Shown here: one piece after another, positions 8,775-17,300 of the stretch | Numbering within the stretch: position 1 is the stretch's first letter | Layout: every line of letters starts with the position of its first letter | Source of the DNA: Coriobacteriaceae bacterium | GTDB lineage: Bacteria > Actinomycetota > Coriobacteriia > Coriobacteriales > Coriobacteriaceae | DNA length: 64,000 nt | Reading direction: 5' to 3' | NCBI GenBank assembly: GCA_030525945.1 | Contig: JAUNDT010000003.1 | Span: 101,319-165,318 of the forward strand | Program-made: the position numbers and the translations under genes | Notes under the pieces: model-generated | The model's database searches: none | Seen by the model: the letters and a program-made list of their open reading frames with translations, nothing else | What the model was told of the DNA's origin: nothing

Positions 8775-10940
8775 TTAGTACTGGCTCGGGTGCTTCTCGA
8801 AGAAGTCGGTGCGCGGAGGCAGCGGCTTGATGGCGTGCTCGCCGGCATGCTCGCCCAGCACCTCCACCAGTTCGTCACACGTCTTGAAGATGTGCTTCCA
8901 GGAGAAGAACACCTCCGGCGCGATGGCGAAGTGCTCGCAGATCTTCTCGCAGCCCGCAGGTACGATGCCGTGCATGAGCACGGTCGCCACGCGCAGCTCG
9001 TGGAACGCGTCGACGAGCGCCTGGGTCATGAGCACGTCCGCCTCGGCACCTTCTGCATTCTTAGCTGCCTTGGAGGCATCGCTCCAGCGCTTGTTGGCCG
9101 TGCGCAGGAACTCGTCGCACACACCCAGCGCATGATGAAGCTCAAAGGTGCTCATGGCCTGCTCGAACGCGAGGATCGCCTGCTCGGCCTCGGCCATGAC
9201 GGCTTCGCTCGGGGCACCTGCGGGAATGCATCCGGTGCGATAGGGGGCCTCGTCGCCCTCCTTGATGGCCACGCCGTAGAAAGCCGAGCGCGCTAGGCGG
9301 TTGAAAACGCCGGTGAGCAGCGCGCCCTCCTTGAGCGCCGGGTCGATCACGCGTTTGTCGTCGCGTGCGAGCACGGGGTTGCCGTCCTTGTCCTTGCCGG
9401 TCTCGCGCAGGTCGAAGGCCTTGGGACTAAAGCTCACGGGTTTTTCGCCCAAACCGAGCGAGAGCCAGTGCGCACGCAGCTGCTCGGGCGTGTAATGATC
9501 GAGCATCTCGTGCGCGAGCGGCGGCGGCGTCTGGGAGCTGGAGCTCGCCTTCTTGCCCATGTAGAGGATGTGGTAGTTGGCAGCCACGCAGGACTGCTGC
9601 ATGTTCCAGTCGAGCGCCTCCCACATGCCGGACTGCGCGATGCAGTAGAAGTAGATGTTGTCCTGGCCGATGAATTGGTACGCGCGGGCGTCCTCGCTCG
9701 CCCACCAGTCGCGCCAGTCGAGACTCGCGTGCGTGTAGGTGGGCTCGTCCATGATCGTGGCCGGGGCATCGCCTACGAGCTTTGCGTCGGCAACGGCGGC
9801 GTCGGCGAGCTCGGAGGCGTTCGCGCCCTCGTGCTCGAGCTTGGCGGCGTCGCGCGCGAGCACGGCGCGGGTGAAGCTGATGGGCGCCCACAGGCTCTCG
9901 GGCCACACCCAGGCGGTGAGGTCGCGGCAGCCCTCGACCTCGGGCAGCGGCACGCCCCACTCGACATTGCCCGAGATGCGGAACGGCACGAGCGCCTTGC
10001 CGGAGCGGAAGCGCACGCCGGCGCGGTTGAGGACCTCGTGGGCCTCGTCGCGCTCGCGCCAGGTGGGGAAGACCACCGTGAAGGAGCCCTTGTTGCCCTC
10101 TGCCTCGATGACCTCGTGGCTGGGCAGCTCGGCACGAACCGCCTCGAATTCGTCGCGGAACTTCACCTGGATGAACAGGCGCGGCGAGTCGAGCCACTCC
10201 TGCATGGTCTTGGAGACCACGGAGCGCACCGTGGGGTCGGCGGCCAGGCGCTCGGTGTACTCGCGCATGAACTCGGTGTAGGAGGGCAGGTCGAAGTAGA
10301 GGTTGTCGACGGGCACGAGCTCGGGCGTCTCGCCGGTGAGCGCGCTCTTGGGGGCGATGAGCTCCTCGGGCTCGAACTGATGGCCCAGGTCGCATTCATC
10401 CGCGTACGCCTTCTCGGACTTGCAACCCTGGATGGGGCAGCGGCCGAGTACCTGGCGGCCGTTTAGGAACTGCTTGGCAGCCGGGTCGTAGAACTGCTTG
10501 GTGCTCATCTTGGTGAGCTTGCCCTGCTCGTGCAGTCGCTCCACGATCTCGGCGGTCATACGCTCGTGGATATGCACGGCGGGTTCGAGGGCGCTGCCGG
10601 CGTACAGGTCGCAGGAAACGCCAAAGCTTGCGAGGTCGCGCTCCTGGCTGTCGTGGTTCTCGCGCACGTAGTCGGAGATGTGCTTGGTGTAGCCGTCCGT
10701 CTCGCGGCGCTTGCGGAAACCCTCCATGATGGGGGAGCCGTAGCAGTCGGTGCCCGAGACGAAGATCACGTTCTCGCGGCCCAGGCGGTCGCGCAGGAAG
10801 CGCGCGTAGAAGTCGGCGGGCACGAACACGCCGCCCACATGGCCGAAGTGCAGGCCCTTGTTGCCGTAGGGCATGCCGGCGGTGACGACGGCGCGACGGG
10901 GCCAGGTGGGTCGGTCGGCGCGGCTGAGCTTCTGTGCCAT
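8775..10940 (-). CDS. metG: Methionine--tRNA ligase
   Basis: A 721-residue class I synthetase that charges tRNA-Met. The HIGH-type motif appears as LHFGHVGG after MPYGNKG near the N-terminus. A zinc-knuckle region (CPIQGCKSEKAYADECDLG) lies near residue 145. The KMSKS-type loop is unusual: at the expected place after ILYMG the sequence is KKASSSSQT. The ATG at 10940 is preceded by AAGGAG; an in-frame ATG at 10994 would overlap the divergent promoter region and is rejected. No C-terminal tRNA-binding (Trbp111-like) domain is seen. It diverges from queH with a 74-bp gap that must hold both promoters. Confidence 0.93.
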   Translation of the reverse strand: MAQKLSRADRPTWPRRAVVTAGMPYGNKGLHFGHVGGVFVPADFYARFLRDRLGRENVIFVSGTDCYGSPIMEGFRKRRETDGYTKHISDYVRENHDSQERDLASFGVSCDLYAGSALEPAVHIHERMTAEIVERLHEQGKLTKMSTKQFYDPAAKQFLNGRQVLGRCPIQGCKSEKAYADECDLGHQFEPEELIAPKSALTGETPELVPVDNLYFDLPSYTEFMREYTERLAADPTVRSVVSKTMQEWLDSPRLFIQVKFRDEFEAVRAELPSHEVIEAEGNKGSFTVVFPTWRERDEAHEVLNRAGVRFRSGKALVPFRISGNVEWGVPLPEVEGCRDLTAWVWPESLWAPISFTRAVLARDAAKLEHEGANASELADAAVADAKLVGDAPATIMDEPTYTHASLDWRDWWASEDARAYQFIGQDNIYFYCIAQSGMWEALDWNMQQSCVAANYHILYMGKKASSSSQTPPPLAHEMLDHYTPEQLRAHWLSLGLGEKPVSFSPKAFDLRETGKDKDGNPVLARDDKRVIDPALKEGALLTGVFNRLARSAFYGVAIKEGDEAPYRTGCIPAGAPSEAVMAEAEQAILAFEQAMSTFELHHALGVCDEFLRTANKRWSDASKAAKNAEGAEADVLMTQALVDAFHELRVATVLMHGIVPAGCEKICEHFAIAPEVFFSWKHIFKTCDELVEVLGEHAGEHAIKPLPPRTDFFEKHPSQY

Positions 10941-11014
10941 GAACAGCTCCTTTTCCAGTATCATTTGTATGCGTAACCTTGAATTATCGCACATCGGGAT
11001 AGGGAAATGCTGCC

Positions 11015-11593
11015 GTGACGAAGCTTTTGCTGCATGCCTGCTGCGCTCCGTGCTCGCTCGAGCCGGTGCGCCTGCTTATGGAGGAGGGGTTCGAGCCCAC
11101 GATTTGCTGGACGAATCCCAACATTCAGCCTGTCGACGAGCATGGACGTCGTCTTGAAGAGCTGCGCCAATGGTGTGCAGGCAGCGGCCTGCCGCTGATT
11201 GAGGCAGGGGACGATCGCGCGCGTTGGGACAGAGCGGTGGCTCCGTTTGGGGCAGACCGCGAGCGCCGATGTCGTGCGTGCTATGCCCTGCGTCTTGCCG
11301 AGGCGTGCCGTGTGGCCCGGGACCAGGGGTTCTCGCATGTCGCCACCACACTCGCCGTTTCCCCGTACCAGCTGTTTGACACCTGCAATGACGTGCTGGA
11401 GCGACTTGCCGCAGCGCATGGGCTCACGCCGGTGATCCGGGATTTCCGTCCCTGGTACCCCGAAGCCACGCGCCGCTCGCGCGAACTCGGGATGTATCGC
11501 CAGAACTACTGCGGCTGCCGCTTTTCCGCCGCTGAGGCCGCACTCGACCGTGCCCGCCTGCGCGATGAGCGCAAGGCTGCCCGGGGCAAGTGA
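11015..11593 (+). CDS. queH: Epoxyqueuosine reductase QueH
   Basis: A 192-residue DUF208/QueH protein, the non-orthologous replacement for QueG that reduces epoxyqueuosine to queuosine in tRNA. The start is GTG, giving MTKLLLHACCAPCS. The HACCAPCS motif and a second pair of cysteines (RRCRACYALR, NYCGCRFS) fit the iron-sulfur/metal ligands of the family. The N-terminal region around Glu17-Pro-Val is typical. It lies just upstream of queA, which makes epoxyqueuosine, so substrate and product enzymes are neighbours, though about 390 bp of repeat DNA separates them. Confidence 0.94.
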   Translation: MTKLLLHACCAPCSLEPVRLLMEEGFEPTICWTNPNIQPVDEHGRRLEELRQWCAGSGLPLIEAGDDRARWDRAVAPFGADRERRCRACYALRLAEACRVARDQGFSHVATTLAVSPYQLFDTCNDVLERLAAAHGLTPVIRDFRPWYPEATRRSRELGMYRQNYCGCRFSAAEAALDRARLRDERKAARGK

Positions 11594-11624
11594 GGCATAT
11601 CGGGCTGTTTTTGCCCTGGTGCGG

Positions 11625-11853
11625 CAAACTACCCTTGCATTGGGGGTGGTTTTGCCCTGCCCGAAAGAAACCTCCCCTATATTGGGGGTGGTTTGGCTCG
11701 AGTTTTTGCCTCACTGCCGTTTCGGCGCTCTGGAATCCTGCGGTTTTGCTGTGCTCCGCGCGGGTTCGCAGCCTATCTGCGCACAAACCACCCCCAATAT
11801 AGGGGACTTTTTCTTGGGAGGGTGCCAAACCACCCCCAATGCGCGGTAGTTTT
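11625..11853. repeat. Nested double inverted repeat between queH and queA
   Basis: Outer arms (about 11625-11654 and 11823-11853) read AAACTACC, a two-to-three base difference, then GCATTGGGGGTGGTTT and its complement. Inner arms at 11674-11695 and 11784-11805 are perfect 22-base inverted repeats starting CCCCTATATTGGGGGTGG. The motif TTGGGGGTGGTTT thus occurs four times, twice on each strand. The central 88 bases show no match to the other elements here. This fills most of the 392-bp gap, and no gene is seen in it. Confidence 0.8.
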
Positions 11854-11985
11854 TCGAAAACGGCCTCAGGCGCCTGCGACTTTGAGGCTGCTGGGCTAGA
11901 ATTAGGCGCTGTTTGCGGCCGCACGCTTGGGACACGAACTGTGGGGCCGCAACGATAACCGGCAACAGAATGCGGAGCGATGATT

Positions 11986-13212
11986 ATGCGCACTGATGAC
12001 TTTGATTACAACTTGCCCGACGAGCTTATAGCCCAGGCGCCCGCGGAGCCTCGCGACTCCTGTCGTTTGCTGGTGCTAAATCGTGAGCTTGAAGGCGGTA
12101 TGCTGCGAGCCGAGGACGCTGTTGCCCTGGCGCATGGTGGCTCGGTGGAGCACCGCCATTTTTACGACATCGTTGATTATCTTGAGCCGGGCGACCTGCT
12201 TGTCGCGAACCAAACGCGCGTTATGCCTGCGCGTCTGATTGGCAAAAAGCCCACGGGTGGCGTCGCCGAGACCCTGCTGCTGCGTCGTCGCGAGGACATC
12301 GATGCGCTCGGTCATGTGTGGGAGTGCCTGGTCAATCCCGGCAAGCGCCTCAAGCCCGGTAACGTGGTCGAGTATCGAGCGGGTGGTCTCTTGGCCCCCG
12401 AGGGCGCTCCGGTGGTTCTTCGCGCCGAGATCGTGGACTTTATCGACGACTCTAAGGGCGGCCGCCTCGTGCGTTTCGAGCCCGTGGGCGAGAACGAGGA
12501 CGGTTCTTCTCGCACGTTGGACCAGGCGATTCACGCGGCCGGCCATGTCCCGCTGCCCCCGTATATCACCGGTTATGAGGGCGACCCCGAAAAGTACCAG
12601 ACCGTGTACGCTATGAGCGAGGAGCATTCCGCGGCGGCGCCCACGGCCGGCCTGCATTTCACGCCGGAGCTCATCGACCGAATTAAGGCCAAGGGCTGCG
12701 GCTGGGCGACCGTGGAACTCGAGGTGGGTATCGACACCTTCCGCTTGGTTGAGGAAGACGACCCTACCGAGCACGTTATGCACACCGAGCGCTATCACGT
12801 TCCGGCGGGGGTCGTCGAGGCAGTTCATGCCACAAAAGCCGCGGGTCATCGCGTGATCGCCGTGGGCACGACCGCCGTGCGCTCGCTTGAGAGCGCCTGG
12901 AGCGCCGAGGCGCCGGCAAGCGTTCCGCCGGTGTGCGCCCGTGGTTTTTCGGGTCGCGAGGACAGCGCGGACGTAACCGGGCTGGGCGACATCGTGACGC
13001 GCGAGGACGCGACCACCAACCTGTACCTCATGCCCGGATCGACCTACCACGTGGTCGATGCACTCATCACGAACTTCCACGTGCCGCGCTCGACGCTCAT
13101 GATGCTCGTGAGCGCGCTTGCCACGCGCGACCAGGTGATCGATGCGTATGAGGAGGCCGTGCGCGAGCGTTACCGCTTCTTCAGCTTTGGCGACGCCATG
13201 CTCATCGAATAG
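11986..13212 (+). CDS. queA: S-adenosylmethionine:tRNA ribosyltransferase-isomerase
   Basis: QueA transfers and rearranges the ribosyl group of SAM onto 7-aminomethyl-7-deazaguanine in tRNA, forming epoxyqueuosine. The 408-residue product starts MRTDDFDYNLPDELIAQ and contains the family segments VANQTRVMPARLIG, AAPTAGLHFTPELI, VGTTAVRSLES, and ITNFHVPRSTLMMLVSA. Two ATGs, 11980 and 11986, are in frame. GGAG at 11974 is only two bases from the first but eight from the second, so 11986 is preferred. It works with QueH upstream. Some length (about 60 residues) beyond the E. coli protein lies in internal loops. Confidence 0.97.
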   Translation: MRTDDFDYNLPDELIAQAPAEPRDSCRLLVLNRELEGGMLRAEDAVALAHGGSVEHRHFYDIVDYLEPGDLLVANQTRVMPARLIGKKPTGGVAETLLLRRREDIDALGHVWECLVNPGKRLKPGNVVEYRAGGLLAPEGAPVVLRAEIVDFIDDSKGGRLVRFEPVGENEDGSSRTLDQAIHAAGHVPLPPYITGYEGDPEKYQTVYAMSEEHSAAAPTAGLHFTPELIDRIKAKGCGWATVELEVGIDTFRLVEEDDPTEHVMHTERYHVPAGVVEAVHATKAAGHRVIAVGTTAVRSLESAWSAEAPASVPPVCARGFSGREDSADVTGLGDIVTREDATTNLYLMPGSTYHVVDALITNFHVPRSTLMMLVSALATRDQVIDAYEEAVRERYRFFSFGDAMLIE

Positions 13213-13250
13213 CGCGCGGGCAATACGAGTAGCGCAGGGGCAATAACGAG
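13211..13250 (+). repeat. Two-copy 20-bp tandem repeat at the queA stop
   Basis: The units AGCGCGCGGGCAATACGAGT and AGCGCAGGGGCAATAACGAG lie head to tail, the first overlapping the queA stop codon. It is one of several short locus-specific tandem arrays in this window. Confidence 0.55.
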
Positions 13251-13364
13251 CGCGTTGGGAGCCGCTGCATTGGGTGGCGGCGTCCTCATGGGGGCTTCAT
13301 GCGGGCAATATGCTGCTTTGAGGATTCTCGTGCGGGATAGGCAAGGCGATGCTCATCCGGCACA

Positions 13365-13420
13365 TACCGTTTGCGGATAAAAACCTACCGTTCGCCGGAT
13401 ACTGGCATTCGATGTATATA
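13365..13420 (+). promoter_or_regulatory. Candidate promoter with direct repeats for the 13.4-kb RNA
   Basis: A candidate -35 TTCGCC (13391-13396) and -10 TATATA (13415-13420) are 18 bases apart. TACCGTTTGCGGATA at 13365 and TACCGTTCGCCGGATA at 13386 form a direct repeat spaced 21 bp, two helical turns, overlapping the -35. That suggests a regulator binding on one face of the DNA. No protein-coding start lies downstream on this strand for over 2 kb. Confidence 0.4.
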
Positions 13421-13426
13421 ACCAGT

Positions 13427-13743
13427 TAAACCGGGAATAACAGCAATGTAAAGAAAGCGTCGCGAAGGTACGGCGACTGAAGTAGGAGGTGGTACCGATG
13501 GGTTTGGATGAGATAGCAGCCTTCGGGCCCGCCGCCTGCGAAACCGAGGTCGGGTAGCGCGCAAGGCGAGCGTAGCGCCGTTTGTTGTTCCACCGATTGG
13601 TTGGGTTTACGGCCGATGAGGGAACGCCCGGCAGGCTCGATGTAATAGGATAGCCCCGTCCCAGCGGTAAGAGAAAGCGGGCGAGTCCACCGTAAGATGT
13701 GAGAACGCGGCGGCATCGCGAGGAGCGGTGTCGCCGCGTTTGC
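13427..13743 (+). ncRNA. Free-standing structured RNA, raiA-motif candidate
   Basis: About 315 nt with no coding content, between a candidate promoter and a strong terminator. Visible pairing includes GTCGC/GCGAC (near 13459), long-range GGTGG (13488) with CCACC (13590), ATTGG/CCGAT, GGCT/AGCC, and CCC/GGG around AGCGGTAAGAGAAAGC. Purine-rich unpaired runs (GATGAGATAG, GCGAAACCGAGGTC, GATGAGGGAAC, AGAGAAAGCGGG) look like conserved loop or tertiary-contact sequence. From memory these resemble the raiA RNA motif of Firmicutes and Actinobacteria, but I could not compare with the model. It is not RNase P (found elsewhere here), tmRNA or SRP RNA by recognisable motifs. Confidence 0.55.
13704..13743 (+). 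terminator. Terminator of the 13.4-kb RNA
   Basis: The hairpin AACGCGGCG-CATCGC / GCGGTGTCGCCGCGTT is followed by TTTG. The stem is strong, and together with the upstream promoter it delimits the RNA. The A residues on the 5' side are few, so it reads mainly on the + strand. Confidence 0.65.
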
Positions 13744-13874
13744 TGTCGAGGGGCGACGGGACACTTGGTCTGCGGGATAGGTGCTTACACCAAAATGGCG
13801 AAGGCGGCGACGCGTGCGAGGGCGGTGTTGCCGTCCATGTAACGGGAGCGCCGGGCCGCAGGGACCCGCGTCTG

Positions 13875-15107
13875 CTAGGCGCGCCCGCCCGAGAGACGCA
13901 CCGTGAGTGCGGTGAGTCCCCAGGCAACGATGGAGAACAGCGCGCCCACCAGGCCGACGAACTCCATGCCAGGCCCCGAGATCACCGCGCCGCCCACCGC
14001 GGTGCCGAACGCGATTCCCGTATTGAAAGCCGTGGGCTCAAGGGAGCTCGCCAGCGTGAGCGCCTGTGGGTACTCGGCGCTCGCGGTGTTCATGAACAAC
14101 GATACGCACGGGGTGCTCACGATATACATAACCAGGCCGATTCCCAAAATAACCGCGAAGGCCCAGGGCATGGAGTCGCCGAGCGCCCACAGCGCGAGTA
14201 GCAGCGCGCCTTGGATGGGAAACGTCGCAAGCAGGGCCTTGACGCCAAATCGCGTGTCAAGCAGGCCGGAGAGTAGGTTGGAGACAAAGCACATGCCTCC
14301 GTACGCCATGAGGGCCGCACTCGCCTCGAGCGTTCCAAAGCCCAAGATGTTCTCCAAATAAGGCGTGACATAGCCGTAAAAGACATAGATCGAGCCCACG
14401 CCGAACACGAAGATGGCCATACCGGACAGCATGCGCGGGTCGGTGAGCAAAGGGAGCTGCTCACGCGCCGTGGCGGGCGCGTCCGTCGCACCGGTGCGGG
14501 GCAAAATGAGCACGAGCGCGCCGCAGATCAGGACGGCCATGACGAACGTGCCCACCATGGCGATGTGCCAGTCGAGCGTGGCGGCGATAAAGCGCCCCGA
14601 CGAGGTGGCGATCACCATGGCGACCGAGAAGGCGGCGTACACGAGCGAGACGCACAGGGAGATGCGCTTCATCCCGGCGAGCTCGGGAATGTAGGTCACG
14701 CCCACGGCCAGCAGGGCGCCGGAAACGAGGCCGATGAGGACGCGCGCTGCAAGCAGCATGATAAAGCTCGATGCGACCACGGCGGCAAGGTTGCCCAGGC
14801 AAAACAGCGCGCAATAGGCGATGAAGAGCGGCCGGCGGGCGAATCGTCCGGTGCTGAGCGCCAGGATGGGCGTGGCGAGCGCGTAGGTGATTGAAAACGA
14901 GCTCATAAGCAGGCCGGTCTGCGCGAGCGTCACCTCAAAGGTCTGGGCGATTTCGGGCTGAATGCCAATGACGATGAACTCGGAGCACCCGAGGGTAAAG
15001 CCGAGCGCCACAATGAGCGCGATGCAGAGCAGGGCATATGCGGACAGCCCGCCGCCCGCGTTGTTGGCGGCGGAGTCGGTATGACGAGATTCGGCGTGCG
15101 AGCTCAT
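13875..15107 (-). CDS. MFS transporter, AraJ/Bcr-like efflux type
   Basis: A 410-residue major facilitator with about 12 hydrophobic segments. The first helix carries GFTLGCSEFIVIGIQPEIA, typical of the DHA1 AraJ/YdhP-type exporters. The loop LSTGRFARRPLF is the 2-3 loop motif A variant. ATG 15107 has GGGAG seven bases upstream and is preferred over the in-frame ATG at 15128. The substrate is unknown; relatives export sugars or drugs. It points away from the second MFS gene, leaving a 425-bp divergent intergenic region. Confidence 0.88.
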   Translation of the reverse strand: MSSHAESRHTDSAANNAGGGLSAYALLCIALIVALGFTLGCSEFIVIGIQPEIAQTFEVTLAQTGLLMSSFSITYALATPILALSTGRFARRPLFIAYCALFCLGNLAAVVASSFIMLLAARVLIGLVSGALLAVGVTYIPELAGMKRISLCVSLVYAAFSVAMVIATSSGRFIAATLDWHIAMVGTFVMAVLICGALVLILPRTGATDAPATAREQLPLLTDPRMLSGMAIFVFGVGSIYVFYGYVTPYLENILGFGTLEASAALMAYGGMCFVSNLLSGLLDTRFGVKALLATFPIQGALLLALWALGDSMPWAFAVILGIGLVMYIVSTPCVSLFMNTASAEYPQALTLASSLEPTAFNTGIAFGTAVGGAVISGPGMEFVGLVGALFSIVAWGLTALTVRLSGGRA

Positions 15108-15532
15108 GCGGTTACTCCCATCGGTCATGAGGCGGGGCGCGTTTCGTTTGTTCGGTTTGGTGCGAATGCTTGTATTATGCCATTCCTATATGTCAAGGGC
15201 TATTCGGTTGACGATGCCGTTTTGCCGGTTGTATGGTACTTGCCATGTTCAATCACTGCCGACATATCTTCTGGCTTGTTGTCCGACGCGACCTCCATGC
15301 GTTCCGCGGGGAGAGCGTGCGCATGGGCGCCGTGCCCACCATGAGGTCGTGCTCGCTGATTTGATGTGAACCGCCGGGGGCATCCCGGCCTTGAGTGCGC
15401 GGGCATACAGGCCCGGCGCGCGCTCGCATCCATGTCTCACAACGTAATAGTCGCCTTGTGTCGTACGCCCCCGCGGCGTAGGTACAGGCTGTGTTTCCCG
15501 CGCGCTTTGCGGGAGAAGGGAGTGCATCGCGC
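15108..15532. other. Divergent intergenic region between two MFS genes
   Basis: A + strand promoter is possible at 15208-15237 (TTGACG, 18 bases, TATGGT), which would leave a leader of nearly 290 nt before the MFS start at 15533. On the minus strand TTGACA occurs near 15190-15195, but no well-spaced -10 is evident. No convincing small ORF, riboswitch core or inverted repeat is seen. Confidence 0.35.
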
Positions 15533-16978
15533 ATGACGCATGCAAAAGTAAAGCCACATGTTGAGAAAAGCGCCGTCACCATCGTGGGGGTGATCACCCT
15601 CGGCGCGTTCGTGTCGCTGTTCAACCAGACCGTTATGGCCCCGGCGCTGCCCGCGCTGATGCGCGAGTTCGCGGTTACTGCTGGCACCGCGCAGTGGGTG
15701 ACGACCATCTACATGCTCATCTCGGGCATTATGGTGCCGATCTCTGGCTACTTTATGGACAAATATCCCACGCGCAAGCTGTTCTTCCTGTCCATGGGCC
15801 TGTTCGCGGCCGGCACGGTTCTGTGCGCCGTATGCCCGAGCTACGGCTTTTTGATTGCGGGTCGCGTGGCTCAGGCTGCGGGCGCCGGCATTCTCATGCC
15901 GCTTGTGGGCACGGTTCCGCTGCTCGTGTTCCCTGTTGAGCTCCGCGGCACGGCTATGGGCGTCGCTGGTATCGTCATGGCGGCGGGTCCGGCCGTGGGC
16001 CCGGTGCTCGGCGGACTCGTGATCGACTCCTGGGGCTGGCGCCCGATGTTTTTGATCATCGCCGCTCTGGCGTTCGCCATCATGCTGCTCGGCATTCCGC
16101 TTATGAAGAACGTGGGCACGCTCAAGGACCCCAAGCTCGACATTCCCTCGGTGGTTTTGTCCACCATCGCCTTCGGGGGCCTGCTCTTCGGCTTTTCCAG
16201 CGCATCCGACGCGGGCTGGACGAGTCCCATGGTGATTGCGCCGGCGGTTGTGGGTGTTATCGCACTGGTGCTGTTCGTGCGCCGACAGCTCACGCTCGAG
16301 GTGCCCATGCTTGAGCTGAAGTGCCTCAAAACACGCAACTTCCTCATCGCCGCACTCATGGTCACGCTGATTAACGCCGCCGTCGCGGCAACGAACGTCA
16401 TCTTGCCGCTGCTGGTGCAAAACGGCATGGGCGCGTCTGCCACCACAACCGGCATGGTTATGCTGCCCGCCTCGATCGCCGGTATCGTTTTGTCGCCGAT
16501 CTCGGGCATGCTGTTCGACCGTATGGGTCCGCGCCTGGTGACGGTGGGCGGCATGGCGATCATCGTCGGCTCCCTGTTCGGCTTCGGGGCGCTGGGGACG
16601 GGGCTTTCGGTGGGCCTTGCCGCCACGCTGTGCGCCCTGCAGGCATGCGGTCAGGGTTTGGCGAACATGCCGGTCAACACGTGGGGCGTTAATGCGCTGC
16701 CCGACGAGCTGATCGCACACGGCAACGCCATCGCGAACACCGGCCGCCAGGTATTCGGCGCGATCTCCACCGCGCTGCTCGTGACCGTGATGTCGAGCGT
16801 GCAGGCAAGCGCGCTCGCCGCTGGCGCAAGTACTGCGGAGGCCACAGTCGCAGGCGCGGGCGCGGCGTACTTCGGTTGCGCTGCCGTCGCGTTGGCGGGC
16901 TTTGTCGTAGCCGTCCTCTTTGTGTTCGAAAACCGCCGCGGCACCGCCGCCCCCGCAAAGGTGGCCAAGGTCAAGTAG
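15533..16978 (+). CDS. MFS transporter, EmrB/QacA (DHA2, 14-TM) type
   Basis: A 481-residue drug/proton antiporter-like permease. N-terminal FNQTVMAPALPALMREF is the classic DHA2 helix-1 signature (Asn/Asp near the membrane face). The 2-3 loop MDKYPTRKLFFLSM and helix-5 motif GPAVGPVLGGLVID (motif C, antiporter) are clear. The ATG at 15533 has GGGAGAAGGGAG upstream; an ATG at 15491 lacks a site and is rejected. Relatives export lipophilic compounds or antimicrobial agents. The possible long leader upstream could allow attenuation, but nothing in it is recognised. Confidence 0.92.
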   Translation: MTHAKVKPHVEKSAVTIVGVITLGAFVSLFNQTVMAPALPALMREFAVTAGTAQWVTTIYMLISGIMVPISGYFMDKYPTRKLFFLSMGLFAAGTVLCAVCPSYGFLIAGRVAQAAGAGILMPLVGTVPLLVFPVELRGTAMGVAGIVMAAGPAVGPVLGGLVIDSWGWRPMFLIIAALAFAIMLLGIPLMKNVGTLKDPKLDIPSVVLSTIAFGGLLFGFSSASDAGWTSPMVIAPAVVGVIALVLFVRRQLTLEVPMLELKCLKTRNFLIAALMVTLINAAVAATNVILPLLVQNGMGASATTTGMVMLPASIAGIVLSPISGMLFDRMGPRLVTVGGMAIIVGSLFGFGALGTGLSVGLAATLCALQACGQGLANMPVNTWGVNALPDELIAHGNAIANTGRQVFGAISTALLVTVMSSVQASALAAGASTAEATVAGAGAAYFGCAAVALAGFVVAVLFVFENRRGTAAPAKVAKVK

Positions 16979-17040
16979 CAAGATCAAGCTGCAAAGACAC
17001 CCGTTCTATAGTGAAGAGCATCAAGCCAGAAACGGCAATA

Positions 17041-17079
17041 AGGGCAGGGACTCGTTCCGTCAGGAACGGTCCCTGCCCT
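17041..17079. repeat. Hairpin palindrome after the MFS gene
   Basis: AGGGCAGGGACTCGTTCC and its complement are separated by GTCA, an almost perfect 18-bp stem with a four-base loop. There is no T-tract on the + strand; on the minus strand it is followed by TATTG. It probably stabilises or ends the MFS transcript. Confidence 0.6.
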
Positions 17080-17193
17080 CCTATGTAGCCCCTGCGACCC
17101 CGGGCCAAGGCTCCAGCAACCCACGTAGCCGAGCTGACCAACGTCCACCCCGCAACAAAGATATTCATTCAAAAGGCCCTGTGAACGAGGTCC

Positions 17194-17285
17194 GGCCCTC
17201 CCTCCCCGGGCGGGTGCGCCACTGCGCGATTTCTGAGCGAAGCGAAGCTGAGCGCAGGGACGCACCCGCCCGGGGAGGGAGGGCC
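17194..17285. repeat. Inverted repeat with shared loop, copy G
   Basis: Perfect 25-base arms (17194-17218, starting GGCCCTCCCTCCCC, and 17261-17285) enclose GCGATTTCTGAGCG followed by AAGCGAAGCTGAGCGC. The same loop is found at 19454-19520 inside different arms. Together the two copies bracket the metal ATPase gene. Copy G lies 15 bases beyond that gene's stop codon. Confidence 0.75.
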
Positions 17286-17300
17286 AAAACCCGGACAGAG

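Noticed and set aside
13485-13500. GGAGGTGGTACCGATGG looks like a T-box sequence or a ribosome site with ATG
   Set aside because: No tRNA-synthetase or amino-acid gene follows on this strand, no antiterminator layout is seen, and the frame after the ATG is short. It fits better as part of the structured RNA.
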